This document shows positions 32,539 to 41,783 of a stretch of 64,000 nt of DNA, in pieces. The notes beneath the pieces were generated by a model. That model saw only the letters and a list, made by a program, of their open reading frames with translations. It did no database searches and was not told the origin of the DNA. How positions within the stretch are numbered: position 1 is the stretch's first letter; each line of letters begins with the position of its first letter. The stretch covers positions 620,001-684,000 of the forward strand of contig CBDAOL010000012.1 of the NCBI GenBank assembly GCA_965198045.1. Direction: 5' to 3'. The position numbers and the translations under genes are program-made. Source of the DNA: CBDDEC01 sp965198045 (GTDB lineage: Bacteria > Chloroflexota > Dehalococcoidia > UBA2979).

Positions 32539-34461
32539 CTACAGCGCCACGATGCGCGGTGTGGGGGGCACCCCCTGGCGTTCGATGCCGCGCGGGGCCA
32601 GATCGGTGCAGGCGCCGCAGCGGATGCAGACCGCCTCGTCGATGGCGCGCGCGCCGGGCGCGCCGGTGAAGGCCTCGACGGGGCAGATTGCCACGGCCGA
32701 CTCCAACGCCGGGTCCGTCGTATCGATCACGACGAACCGCGTCAGGCCCTCGCAGTTGAGTGTCGAGCAGACGTGGCCATCGACGTGCTCGTCGTACTCG
32801 GTGTGGAACATCGACAGCGTGTTCTTCAGAATGTTCGGGCTGAGCTGCCCGTGCGCGCAGTTCGACTGCTGCAGCGTCGAAGCGATCAGCTCCAGGTTGT
32901 GCTCGTCCTCGCGACGGCCGCCGCCGCCGATGATGCGCCGCCAGACCTCGGTCATGCGCTGGTTGCCGCCGTGGCAGGTCGTGCAGCGGCCGCAGGACTC
33001 ATCCTCGACGAACTGCGAGAACATTTCGTTGACGTGCACCACGCAGTGGCGGTCGGAGGCGAAGACGATGCCGCCCGCGCCGAGCGCTGCGCCCAGCGCC
33101 TGGAAGTCGCCGCCGTCCAACGTGAGACCGTCGAGGTGGTCGGCGGAGACGACCGATCCGAGTGGCCCGCCGGCGAGGATCGCCTTCAGCGAACCGCCCT
33201 CGGTGATGCCGCCGCAGGCCGCGAGGACATCGCCGACCGGTGTGCCGAAGGGCAACTCCATGAAGCCGGTGCGGTCGACATCGCCCGAGAACGAGAAGAG
33301 GCGCGTCCCGGTCATCGGGTCGGAGCCGAGCTCCCGGTACCAGTCGGCGCCGTGGCGCAGGATGAACGGCATGTTCGCGTAGGTCTCCACGTTGTTGACG
33401 TTGGAGGGCTTCATGAAGGCGCCGGCCTGCGCCGGGAACGGCGGCTTCACACGCGGCATGCCGCGATCGTCGGAGATCGAGGAGAGCAGGCCGGTCTCGT
33501 CGCCGCAGACGTAGGCGCCCGCGCCGCGAATCACGCGCAGGTCGAAGCTGAAGTCGCTACCGAGGATGTCGTCGCCGAGCAGCCCGGCCGCCTCGGCCTC
33601 CCGGACCGCCTGCTCGACGCGCGCGATGCCCAGCGGGTACTCGTCGCGGATGTAGATGAACCCCGCCGGTGCGGCCGTGGCGAAGGCCGCGATCACCATG
33701 CCCTCGATCAGCAGGTGCGGGTCCCCGTCGAGCAGCACGCGGTTGACCCAGGCTCCCGGGTCGCCCTCGTCGGCGTTGCACACCATGTAGCGCTCGGCGT
33801 CGCTTGCGCCGGCGAGAAAGTTGAGCTTGACCCCGGCCGGGAAGGAGGCGCCGCCGCGGCCCACCAGCGAGGCATCGATCAGCGTCTGGCGCACCTGTTC
33901 CGGGTCCATGTGGCGGTCGATCATGCGCGCCAAGACGGCGTAGCCGCCCGTCGCGATGTAGTGCTCGAGGTCCTCCGGGTCGATCAGGCCGATGTTGCGC
34001 AGGAGTCGCCGTTCGCGCGGCTCCTGGGCGAAGAAGGGATGGTCGCGCAGGTCCGGGATCCCGGGCCGGTCGCCCGCGAGGACCCCGATCGCCAGCTCCG
34101 CAGCCGCGCCGACGCGGCCCGTCGCCTCGGCGAGGAGTTCCTCGACGCGGTCGGCGGTAACGGGTCCGTAGAGGACGCTCGAGCCGTCCGGCCAGGTGAC
34201 GGTGCAGAGCGGATGCGCCCACTGGATCCCGTAGCCGACGGTGCGGCCGAGGTCGACGGCGAGGTTGTTCGTCTCGACGGCGGCGGCCAGCGCTGCCTCC
34301 GTAGCGCCGGCGCCGTTCGCCAGCGACGAGGTGTCGAGGGCCACATCGACGCGGGGCCGGATCGGCGCGCGCCAGGCGGTATAGCTCGCCTCGGCGCTCT
34401 CACGCAGCGCCGCGAAGCGCTGGCCGACCGCGCCGCCGATCGCCACCGGGCTAGACGTCAT
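32539..34461 (-). CDS. NuoF-like NADH-binding oxidoreductase subunit with C-terminal ferredoxin region
   Basis: A 640-residue flavoprotein of the NuoF/HndC family. GRGGASFPAGVKLNF (about 200) and NADEGDPGAWVNR form the NADH/FMN site. An SLBB segment follows, and SCGRCTTCHGGNQRM (about 497) with a later Cys in SNCAHGQ binds the N3-type [4Fe-4S] cluster. The C-terminal ferredoxin-like stretch has AICPVEAF then CIRCGACTDLAP. The three Cys of the second motif plus the CP of the first can hold one cluster; the other site is lost. It transfers electrons between NAD(H) and an iron-sulfur partner. Its start overlaps the nuoE-like gene by 11 bp. No other complex I gene is near. Confidence 0.9.
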   Translation of the reverse strand: MTSSPVAIGGAVGQRFAALRESAEASYTAWRAPIRPRVDVALDTSSLANGAGATEAALAAAVETNNLAVDLGRTVGYGIQWAHPLCTVTWPDGSSVLYGPVTADRVEELLAEATGRVGAAAELAIGVLAGDRPGIPDLRDHPFFAQEPRERRLLRNIGLIDPEDLEHYIATGGYAVLARMIDRHMDPEQVRQTLIDASLVGRGGASFPAGVKLNFLAGASDAERYMVCNADEGDPGAWVNRVLLDGDPHLLIEGMVIAAFATAAPAGFIYIRDEYPLGIARVEQAVREAEAAGLLGDDILGSDFSFDLRVIRGAGAYVCGDETGLLSSISDDRGMPRVKPPFPAQAGAFMKPSNVNNVETYANMPFILRHGADWYRELGSDPMTGTRLFSFSGDVDRTGFMELPFGTPVGDVLAACGGITEGGSLKAILAGGPLGSVVSADHLDGLTLDGGDFQALGAALGAGGIVFASDRHCVVHVNEMFSQFVEDESCGRCTTCHGGNQRMTEVWRRIIGGGGRREDEHNLELIASTLQQSNCAHGQLSPNILKNTLSMFHTEYDEHVDGHVCSTLNCEGLTRFVVIDTTDPALESAVAICPVEAFTGAPGARAIDEAVCIRCGACTDLAPRGIERQGVPPTPRIVAL

Positions 34462-34960
34462 GCGGGTCGCCTCCGTCGCGCAGGTGGCGTGCCATCTCGA
34501 CGGCGCGCGCGGCGGTCAGCGGTCCCACCACGCGGCTCTCGCGGTCGATCGCGGTTTCGATCCAGACCTGAGGCGCCAGCTCACATGTGCCGTTGCACTG
34601 GCCGAGGACCATGCCGACGCGAGCATCCTCGGTCTGGCCGTTCATCTCGATCGCGAGCGTCGCCAGCATCGCGTCGCGGATGCCACCGCCGTTGCGCATG
34701 CGGCAGGCGGGGCCGCTGCACCAGCGGACCGTGGTCGCGGGGGGTGGCTCGAACCGGAACTCGTCGTAGAAGGATGCCGCGCCGTAGACCTGGGCAGGGA
34801 ACATTCGTAGCTGCCCGGCGATGATCTCCATCGCCTCACCCGAGAGGTAGCCGTACTCGTGCTGGATGCGGTGCAGGCCCTCGAGCAGGTCGCCGTGGTT
34901 GGGGCGTAGATCGCCGATCAGGGCGCGGATCTGCGCTCGTGCCTCGGTCTCGAGGGGCAT
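34451..34960 (-). CDS. NuoE-like thioredoxin-fold [2Fe-2S] subunit
   Basis: A 169-residue partner of the NuoF-like protein. The N-terminal helical part (LLEGLHRIQHEYGYLSGEAMEIIA) and thioredoxin fold are typical. The [2Fe-2S] ligands are in WCSGPACR and GQCNGTCELAP, spaced C-x4-C and C-x3-C. In NADH dehydrogenases, NAD-reducing hydrogenases and NAD-linked formate dehydrogenases this subunit docks to NuoF. It is the first gene of the three-gene run nuoE-nuoF-small membrane protein, with about 90 bp to the preceding flavoprotein gene. Confidence 0.92.
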   Translation of the reverse strand: MPLETEARAQIRALIGDLRPNHGDLLEGLHRIQHEYGYLSGEAMEIIAGQLRMFPAQVYGAASFYDEFRFEPPPATTVRWCSGPACRMRNGGGIRDAMLATLAIEMNGQTEDARVGMVLGQCNGTCELAPQVWIETAIDRESRVVGPLTAARAVEMARHLRDGGDPHDV

Positions 34961-35054
34961 GCCGGCTCCCGCTGGTCAGTTCGTGCATCCCGTCACGGAT
35001 GCCGACGCCACTATAGGTGCGGCCCAGAACCCGCTCAAGACGCCGCGGCCTCGC

Positions 35055-36395
35055 TCAGCTCCCGGCCGCCTCCGCCTCGGGCACCGCATCGAGGACCGCG
35101 ACCCGCGCCACGCGGCGGCCCATGCGGATCGAGTAGTTCTGACCGCGGTCCTCCGGGTAGATCTGCGTCGTATTCGCCAGCCAGAGCCCCTCGATGGGCG
35201 TGCGGTGCGGCGGGATCGACTCGTGGTACTGCGCGTCGACGATCGGCTGGCCGGCGCGGTCTTTGGAGAGCCATTGGCCCTGGATCCAGGAGCGATCGAA
35301 GTCCGGGTTGATGCGCCGGATGTAGGGCTCGTACCGATCCAGGACCTCCTCGACCGTGGCGTCGACGACCGGATCGCCGGGGTCGGCGTAGTTCGAGAAG
35401 TAGACGATGTGCTGGCCGCCGTAGCGCTCGGGCGGCGTGAAATTCGTCTGCTCGACCGCCACCACGAACGGGCAGTCGTCGTCCGTCATCGTCAGCCAGT
35501 AGATGTCGGAGAGCGGGCGATCGAGGGCCAGCATGAGCACCGTCGCCCACTGATAGTGCACGCGTTGCAGCAGCTCGTCGTAGACCGGGTCGATCTCCGC
35601 GAGCCCGGGGACGAGACGCCGGAAGATCATGGAGGGCGTGGTCGCGATCACGAGGTCGGCCCGTTCGAGGACCCCGTCGCGCTCGACGCCCACGACACGG
35701 CCGTGCTCGACGACGATGCGGTCGACCGGCGCGTCCACCGCCAGCCGCGCGCCGCGCCGCTGGGCATCCTCGACGAGGGCATCCACGAGGCGGCCGAAGC
35801 TCCCGCGCAGGTAGCCGAGGCGCTCCGTGGCGAACAACCCCTCGGCGCGGGAGGCGAAGCGGAGGTAGATCTTGCCCCAGAACCAGACCATCGCGACGTC
35901 CTCGGCGTGCTGCCCGAACTTCGCTCGCAGCAGGGGTCCCCAGACGGCGTCGTACCCGCGCCGCCCGACCGCCTTCACGATCCAGTCCGAGGCGCGCTGG
36001 CCCTCGTAACGTCGCCAGTCGTCGACCCGGCGGAGCCAGAGCGCGGCGAGGCCGAGGCGGATGCGGGTGAGCAGCGAGACGCGATTGAAGCGCAGCAGGT
36101 CAAACGGCCCGTTGAACGGATAGTTGCGGCCGTCCACCGCCAGCCCGACGTTCGACTCGATCCATTCGAGTTCCTCGCCGAGTCTGAGCTCGTCGATCAG
36201 TTCGATCACGGTCGTATCGGAGCGAAAGAGGTGGTGGTAGAAGATCTCGATGCGGCCGCCACCGACCTCGAAGGTGCGCACCTGGCCACCGAAGCGGTCG
36301 CCGGCCTCGTACAGCGACACCTCGTGGCCCAGGTTGAGCAACTCGTATGCGGCGCCGAGACCGGCGACGCCACCGCCGATCACAATCGCCTTCAC
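35055..36395 (-). CDS. FAD-dependent amine-oxidase-fold oxidoreductase
   Basis: A 446-residue flavoprotein. The dinucleotide-binding start is AIVIGGGVAGLGAAYELLNLGHEVSLYEAGDRFGGQ. The second FAD contact is VDRIVVEHGRVVGVERDGV, and near the C-terminus comes GLWLANTTQIYPEDRGQNYSIRMG. This is the protoporphyrinogen-oxidase/UDP-galactopyranose-mutase-like group found beside glycosyltransferases in Chloroflexota. Its exact reaction is unknown. The ATG overlaps the stop of the upstream flippase-like gene by 4 bp, so it belongs to the glycan module. Confidence 0.85.
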   Translation of the reverse strand: MKAIVIGGGVAGLGAAYELLNLGHEVSLYEAGDRFGGQVRTFEVGGGRIEIFYHHLFRSDTTVIELIDELRLGEELEWIESNVGLAVDGRNYPFNGPFDLLRFNRVSLLTRIRLGLAALWLRRVDDWRRYEGQRASDWIVKAVGRRGYDAVWGPLLRAKFGQHAEDVAMVWFWGKIYLRFASRAEGLFATERLGYLRGSFGRLVDALVEDAQRRGARLAVDAPVDRIVVEHGRVVGVERDGVLERADLVIATTPSMIFRRLVPGLAEIDPVYDELLQRVHYQWATVLMLALDRPLSDIYWLTMTDDDCPFVVAVEQTNFTPPERYGGQHIVYFSNYADPGDPVVDATVEEVLDRYEPYIRRINPDFDRSWIQGQWLSKDRAGQPIVDAQYHESIPPHRTPIEGLWLANTTQIYPEDRGQNYSIRMGRRVARVAVLDAVPEAEAAGS

Positions 36396-37432
36396 AGCTG
36401 CACCTCGCTTCCCTCGGCCGCAAGTCCCTCCGCCTCTGGATCATCCTCCATCGTCCCGCCGAGGAGCGTGCCGACCCCGAGCTGGCGTTGCCACAGCAGC
36501 AGCAGTCCGACGATTGAGAGCGGCGCTAGCACGAGGATGTGGACCGCGAGCGCGTAGGCCGTGGCCTGTACGGTCGCGGCCGCGCTGGAGCTGCCAAAGA
36601 CGACGACCGTCTCGCGCACGAAGAACTCGAACGGACCAATGCCGCCGGCGGTGCTTGGCGCGGTGATCGCCAGGTTGGCAGCGGCAGTGACGCCTAGGTA
36701 GAGCAGCGGACTCAGATCGAGCCCGAAGCCCTCGCCGACGAGCCAGTACGCCGCCGCCTCGAGGGCCCATGACACCGCGGTCATGCCGATGGCGAGACCC
36801 CAGGCGCGCGGGCCGCGCAGCAGGGTGAGCCCGGCGATGCCGCGCTCGGCCACGTCCGCCAGTGGAGTGGCGATCCTCGACGGGAGGCGCGCGATCATCG
36901 CGAGCAGCCACCTTGAGGTTGGTTCGGGCCGCCAGGCCAGCGCCATCAGGACGAGGGTGATTGCCACGAAGCCGCCGCCGGCAAGCGCCGTGAGCCCGCG
37001 CAGGAGGTCGGAGCTCCCGGCGACGACGATCGTCACGATCAGGAACGCGGCGAGGATGAGCCCATCGAGCGTCCGTTCGACCACGATCGAGCCGAGGGTG
37101 GTGGCGCCGGAGCCGCCGTGGCTGCGCTGTACCAGCAGCGCTCGCACGATTTCGCCGGTGCGCACCGGCAGGACGTTGTTGGCGGCGTTCCCGATCACCA
37201 CGAGTGAGGCGGCGTCGCCGCGGGACAGCTGCAGGTGCGGACCCAGGATGAAACGCCAGCGCATGGCGCGCACCCAGATCCCCAGCACGAACACCGGCGC
37301 GGCGGCCACGACCCAGCGCAGATCGGCGTCGCCGACCGCGTCGACGACCTCGTCGAGGTCCACCGAGCGCAGCAGGAGCGCGAGGAAGACCAGGCTGATC
37401 GCCAGGCCGAGCAGGATGCGCCAACGCCGCAT
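36392..37432 (-). CDS. Flippase-like integral membrane protein (UPF0104/LPG_synthase_TM)
   Basis: A 346-residue protein with about eight membrane helices, beginning MRRWRILLGLAISLVFLALLL. The motif VIGNAANNVLPVRTGEIVRALLV and the GGIGPFEFF stretch are those of the lysylphosphatidylglycerol-synthase transmembrane/AglD family. Members are linked to moving lipid-linked sugars or modifying lipids. The ATG 37432 is preferred (GGAG 5 bp upstream) over the longer frame to 37495. It overlaps the flavoprotein gene and follows the Agl23-type gene, consistent with a role in lipid-linked glycan handling. Confidence 0.85.
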   Translation of the reverse strand: MRRWRILLGLAISLVFLALLLRSVDLDEVVDAVGDADLRWVVAAAPVFVLGIWVRAMRWRFILGPHLQLSRGDAASLVVIGNAANNVLPVRTGEIVRALLVQRSHGGSGATTLGSIVVERTLDGLILAAFLIVTIVVAGSSDLLRGLTALAGGGFVAITLVLMALAWRPEPTSRWLLAMIARLPSRIATPLADVAERGIAGLTLLRGPRAWGLAIGMTAVSWALEAAAYWLVGEGFGLDLSPLLYLGVTAAANLAITAPSTAGGIGPFEFFVRETVVVFGSSSAAATVQATAYALAVHILVLAPLSIVGLLLLWQRQLGVGTLLGGTMEDDPEAEGLAAEGSEVQL

Positions 37433-37517
37433 AGGCTCTCCGCTCGCAGCCCCCACCGCCGCACGATCTTGCGGGCTGCGACGCTGGCGCGCCACTCCGC
37501 TCGGTTGCTCGTCGCGG

Positions 37518-39470
37518 CTACGACGGCGCCGGGAAGAACACCTCGCCGTTCAGCGACCCCAGCGAGCTTTCATCGACGCGGTCGATCAGGAACGTGAGCC
37601 AGCGATCGAGCAGCGTGCCCCCAGCCAGGTCGTCGGCCAGGCTCGAGAAACTCGTCTCACGGTAGCCCTGTTCGGGGAACCACCAGCGGTGCTGGTACGA
37701 CTCAATGACCGCGTAGCGGCCGCGCAACTCGTTGCCCGGTGGGAGCGTCGAGCGCTCCGCGACGAGGATTGCGCCCTCGTCGAAGTCGCCCGAGCGGATC
37801 GTCTCGGGAGACAGGTAGTTCACCGTCGCATCGCGCAGGTACCAGGCCCAGGGCCACGACAGCGACGAGGTGGTGTCGACCACGACGCTGCTGGCGCTGC
37901 CGGACGCCAACTCCTCGACGATGCGCTCGCTCAGCACCGGCACCTGGGGCGTCGTCTGCGTGTAGATCAGCGGCTCGACCGCGGTGTCGCTGTGGTCGAA
38001 GGCGAGGCCGAGGCTCGTGTAACCGGCGAGCGCGATCAACATGATGGCGATCGCCCCGCTCACGCCGGTCGCCGCCCAGCCGAGGGGGTTCGCGTGCGTG
38101 CTCGAGAGCCAGCGCCAGAGCGCGGGCAGTGCCAGGCCGGTGCCTCGCGCGGCGAGGAAGACGAGCGGCAGCGCCAGGTGCACGGTGAGCCACGGCATCT
38201 TCTCGCCAGCGAGCGTGAGCGCGACGAAGGTGGCGATGAACCACCAGCCGAAGAGCAGCGTCAGCGCATCGCGCCGCCACGCCAGCCAGAGCCCGAGGAC
38301 CGCCGCCGGCACCAGCAGGAACAGCTCGTAGAGTGGCACCATCATGAAGTAGTAGAACCAGGGCTGCGCGCCGCGGCGGACGTCCTGCTGGTCCAGCCAG
38401 TAGTCGAGCGAGTTCCAGAATGGCCCAGCCACCCCCTCCGGGTTCGTGCCGAAGGTCGTGAACAGGAGCAGCGTGCTCGTATAGAAGATCGCGGCGACGA
38501 GGAGCCAGCGACGCCAGTTCCAGAGCAGCCCAATGCCGAGCGTGGCGTTGAGGAGCGCCAGCGTGATCAGCACGCCGAACGTCTGCTCGCGGTCCGCGGT
38601 CACCTCGAGCGAAAACGCCTCGACGATCGGCAGAGAGAAGGCGGCCAGCAGTGGCGCGACCAGTGTGCCGACGAGGACGAGCAGCTCCCCTTCGCGCGGT
38701 AGGCGCGACGGGAACCGCAGCCGCGCCCGCGTCGAGGTCAGCAGCGGCCACAGCGCGGCGGCGAGCCATGCCACCGGGAACAGCAGCGCCGCCTCGAGGA
38801 CGCGCCGTAGCGTCGAGGCGCCGGCGTGACGCTGCGACAGTAGCGCGGCGGTGAGGGTGGTGTTGAGGTAGACGAGCAGCGCCGCGGCGGTGATGTACGT
38901 CGTCTCCTTCGCGGCGAACGAAAGCGCCAGCGCGGCTCCGATCAACAGCAGCCAGCGCAGCCGGCCATCGTCGCGGTAGCGCCAGATCGAAGCCACGATC
39001 AGAACGGTAAAGAGCGCGACAAAGATGTCGTTGCGTGCAAACCGCGAGAAGTAGAGCAGCGAGGGCGAGATCGTCAGGGCGGCGGCGGCCGCCACGACGC
39101 CGATCGGGCCGAGCCAGCGCCGCAGGAGGAGCGGGGTGCCCACGAGCGCGGTCCCGGCGAGCGCCATCGGCAGGCGCGAGACGAACTCGGTGTCGCCGAA
39201 GAGCTTGAACGCGCCGGCGGTGAGGTGGAACAGCAGCGGACCGTGCATCAGCGGGTTGTGCTCGTAGCCGCGGCCCTCGGACAGGTACCAAGAGAACGTC
39301 GCGTGGAGCGACTCGTCGTGGTGCATTGCCCGTGCGCCGAGGTCGATCACGCGCAGCGCGAGCGCGATCGCCACGATCGCGAGCACGACCAACGTGAGGC
39401 GACTAGGTCGACGCGGCCGGATCGAGCGGAGACGGATCGAGGGGAAGCGGATCGAGCGGAGTCCGCGCAC
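37518..39470 (-). CDS. Agl23-type (TIGR03663) multi-pass membrane protein, GT-C glycosyltransferase-like
   Basis: A 650-residue protein with about a dozen membrane helices. ALALRVIDLGARAMHHDESLHATFSWYL is the characteristic first loop, where the Asp-Glu pair resembles the catalytic acid site of GT-C enzymes. HNPLMHGPLLFHLTAGAFKLFGDTEFVSRLP and SRFARNDIFVALF are also family signatures. In archaea the homologue is tied to protein N-glycosylation. Its N-terminus is made of three 5-residue repeats (SIRFP, SIRLR, SIRPR). Its first base abuts the end of the DUF2298 gene (0-bp gap), so the two are tightly coupled. Confidence 0.88.
   Translation of the reverse strand: MRGLRSIRFPSIRLRSIRPRRPSRLTLVVLAIVAIALALRVIDLGARAMHHDESLHATFSWYLSEGRGYEHNPLMHGPLLFHLTAGAFKLFGDTEFVSRLPMALAGTALVGTPLLLRRWLGPIGVVAAAAALTISPSLLYFSRFARNDIFVALFTVLIVASIWRYRDDGRLRWLLLIGAALALSFAAKETTYITAAALLVYLNTTLTAALLSQRHAGASTLRRVLEAALLFPVAWLAAALWPLLTSTRARLRFPSRLPREGELLVLVGTLVAPLLAAFSLPIVEAFSLEVTADREQTFGVLITLALLNATLGIGLLWNWRRWLLVAAIFYTSTLLLFTTFGTNPEGVAGPFWNSLDYWLDQQDVRRGAQPWFYYFMMVPLYELFLLVPAAVLGLWLAWRRDALTLLFGWWFIATFVALTLAGEKMPWLTVHLALPLVFLAARGTGLALPALWRWLSSTHANPLGWAATGVSGAIAIMLIALAGYTSLGLAFDHSDTAVEPLIYTQTTPQVPVLSERIVEELASGSASSVVVDTTSSLSWPWAWYLRDATVNYLSPETIRSGDFDEGAILVAERSTLPPGNELRGRYAVIESYQHRWWFPEQGYRETSFSSLADDLAGGTLLDRWLTFLIDRVDESSLGSLNGEVFFPAPS
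39418..39461. repeat. 15-bp tandem repeat at the start of the Agl23-type gene
   Basis: Three copies starting at 39418, 39433 and 39448, each CGGATCGAGSGGARR-like; the first and third share 14 identical bases (CGGATCGAGCGGAG). They encode basic SIRxx units before the first membrane helix. Confidence 0.8.
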
Positions 39471-41753
39471 CTACGGGCCGTCCTCGGTCGGCAGCTGGAG
39501 GATGCGGACCGCTCCCGCTTCGAACACCGCGGGCCAGGCCGCGAAGCGGGCGTCGAGATCACGTCCGTAGGCACGGCGCTCGATCTCGCTCAGGTAGAGG
39601 TGCGTCACGCCGTAGCGGCGAGCGAGCATCAGCATCTCCTCGGTCGCGCCCTCTAAATAGATACGATCGATCGCTGCTATACGCTCTCCCAGGCTCGCAG
39701 ATTCACCGCGCCAGGTCAGCTCATGACCGGGCCACTGCAGCAACGTTGGTACGCCGCTGTGCACGGAGATCAGGTTGCCGCCGCGGTAGCTCTCGACCAG
39801 CCCCTGCAGCACGACGTGCTCCTCAGCGTCGAGGTTGCCGCGCACCCACTCCGCGGCCGCCGCCACGTCTGGGGAGCTGCCGTCGAGGTAGGCCGCGGCG
39901 TCGAGGCCGGGCGTCTGGTTCTCGTGCGCGCGGGCGAACGAGGCGAGCGGTGCGTAGAGCAGCACGGCGAATGTGACGATGCCAGCGGCGGCCACGGCGA
40001 GCGCCATCGCGCTCCCACGCAGCCCCTCGAAGCGCTCGAAGCTCCCTCGGTCGAAAGCCAGCGCGAGCGCGCCGGCGCCGGCGAGCGCGAGCAGCAGCCA
40101 CGCGTGGTACCAGAGCTTGAAGACGGTGTTGATGCGCCCCGGCAGCGGCTCGTCGACGCGCACGAGCTCGGTGACGAGCACGATCACGACGGCGGCCAGC
40201 GCCAACGCCACGACGGTGCTGAGCGCTCGGTCGCGCCGTTCCTCGGCCTGGCCGATCACGCCGATCGCGCCGACCGCGGCGAGCGCGAGGATGCTGAGGA
40301 CCCACCACCCCGATCCGCGCCCGGCGATCGCCGCGCGTGTTTCGCTGCTCAGGGCCGCGACGAGCCACGCGAGTGCGACGATTGAGACGGCGGCCAGCGC
40401 CAGGCTGAGGGCGGCCACGCGGAGCCTCGGACGGATCAGCATGACGCCGAGGAGCGGCAGCAGCGCCAGGGGCAGCCAGAACAGCGCGAAGCGCGCCGGA
40501 TCGGACGCACCCTCGACGAGGGCGACGCTGGCGTCGGGCGAGTCGATGCCGTCGAGGAACGGGTAGGCGAGCACCAGCGCGCCGATCACGGGCGGCGCGA
40601 GGTAGCGCACGACCACGATCGGGGCGAGCCAGGGCGTCCAGCCGGTGCGCAGTACCGCAACGAAGGCGGCAGCCGCCCAGAGCACGCCCACCGTGGCAAC
40701 GTCCCACGCGTTCGTCATCGTGATCGCCGCCAGCACGATCGAGGCGACGACGAGCCGTCCCGGTTGGGCGATCCAGCGCCGCCAGGTGAGGGGTTCGCCG
40801 CCCTCGTAGGTCTGCGCCGCGAGCGCGATCCCGGCGACGGTGAGCGGCAGTACCATCACGTGGGCGTGCAGGTCGCCGAGCACGAACGAGAACGCGGGGA
40901 ACTCGGTAATCGTGCCGGGGATGACCCGCGTCGCGCGCCACCACCACCAGAACTCGGTCGGCACGAGGCCAGCTGTCTCCTCCGTGCCGGGGAGGCCGTC
41001 GGCGCCCGCGCGGACCCAGAGGTCGTTCGCCAGGCCGTGCGCGGAGGCGATCTGCGTCGCACCCTCGAGCGGAGCGAGCCAGAGCGTGGCGACGACGGCG
41101 ATGCCGCCTGCGATCCAGGGTGTCGCGCGGCGCTTGCTCGTCGAACCGACCAGGTCGCTCGCGAGGCCGAACACGGCCGCAGCGAGCATCGCTGCCACGG
41201 CCGCGAGCCCAAGGTTGAAGGCGACGCCCGTGGAGACGCCTGCCAGCTGCGCGACGGCATCCACGGCGGTGTGACCGAGGTGGTAGTAGCTGAGCGGTTC
41301 GTTCGAGAGCCACGGGTCAGGCGGCGGCAGCGCGTCGGCGCCGCGCACGGCGTTCAGCAGCATCAGATCCATCGGCTTCTCGGTCCCGATCGCCTCGGGC
41401 ACCTGCGCGCGGATCAACGCCACGAGCGCGAAAACGCCGAGGAACAGCGCCTCGCCGGTCGCGATCAACCGCCAGCGGCCGCGGATCGCCTCGATGTCAG
41501 CGCGACGCAGCCAGAGCGCGGTGGCGCTGACGGCCAACAGCGCCAGCGCGACGCCGAGGACGAGCCAGACGCTGTAGCTCGCGAGGTCAGACCAGCTGAG
41601 CAGCCAGGCGACATAGGCGACGATCGCGAGAGCGAGTGGCCGTGCGAGCAGCAATCCGCGGCTGCGCGGGCCCGGGAACAGCTGCAGTGCCGGCACGAGT
41701 CCGCCGGCGCCAATGACCGCGAGGACGAGGTACCAGCGCAGCGCCTCAGCCAT
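39471..41753 (-). CDS. DUF2298 (Chlor_Arch_YYY, TIGR03662) membrane protein
   Basis: A 760-residue protein with many membrane helices. The family signature is clear near residues 120-160: EAIGTEKPMDLMLLNAVRGADALPPPDPWLSNEPLSYYHLGH. A second conserved patch is EFPAFSFVLGDLHAHVMVLPL. The name comes from its presence in Chloroflexota and archaea with a YYY-like motif (here YYH). It is probably a GT-C-fold glycosyltransferase, by inference from topology and company. It lies 30 bp after ftsY and directly before the Agl23-type gene. Confidence 0.9.
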   Translation of the reverse strand: MAEALRWYLVLAVIGAGGLVPALQLFPGPRSRGLLLARPLALAIVAYVAWLLSWSDLASYSVWLVLGVALALLAVSATALWLRRADIEAIRGRWRLIATGEALFLGVFALVALIRAQVPEAIGTEKPMDLMLLNAVRGADALPPPDPWLSNEPLSYYHLGHTAVDAVAQLAGVSTGVAFNLGLAAVAAMLAAAVFGLASDLVGSTSKRRATPWIAGGIAVVATLWLAPLEGATQIASAHGLANDLWVRAGADGLPGTEETAGLVPTEFWWWWRATRVIPGTITEFPAFSFVLGDLHAHVMVLPLTVAGIALAAQTYEGGEPLTWRRWIAQPGRLVVASIVLAAITMTNAWDVATVGVLWAAAAFVAVLRTGWTPWLAPIVVVRYLAPPVIGALVLAYPFLDGIDSPDASVALVEGASDPARFALFWLPLALLPLLGVMLIRPRLRVAALSLALAAVSIVALAWLVAALSSETRAAIAGRGSGWWVLSILALAAVGAIGVIGQAEERRDRALSTVVALALAAVVIVLVTELVRVDEPLPGRINTVFKLWYHAWLLLALAGAGALALAFDRGSFERFEGLRGSAMALAVAAAGIVTFAVLLYAPLASFARAHENQTPGLDAAAYLDGSSPDVAAAAEWVRGNLDAEEHVVLQGLVESYRGGNLISVHSGVPTLLQWPGHELTWRGESASLGERIAAIDRIYLEGATEEMLMLARRYGVTHLYLSEIERRAYGRDLDARFAAWPAVFEAGAVRILQLPTEDGP

Positions 41754-41783
41754 GGTTGTCCCGTTCGTTGGGGTGGCTGTCGA

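Noticed and set aside
32773..34824. 683-codon open frame on the plus strand
   Set aside because: It is antisense to the well-supported nuoE/nuoF-like genes; its composition is the mirror of their codons and no motif is seen.
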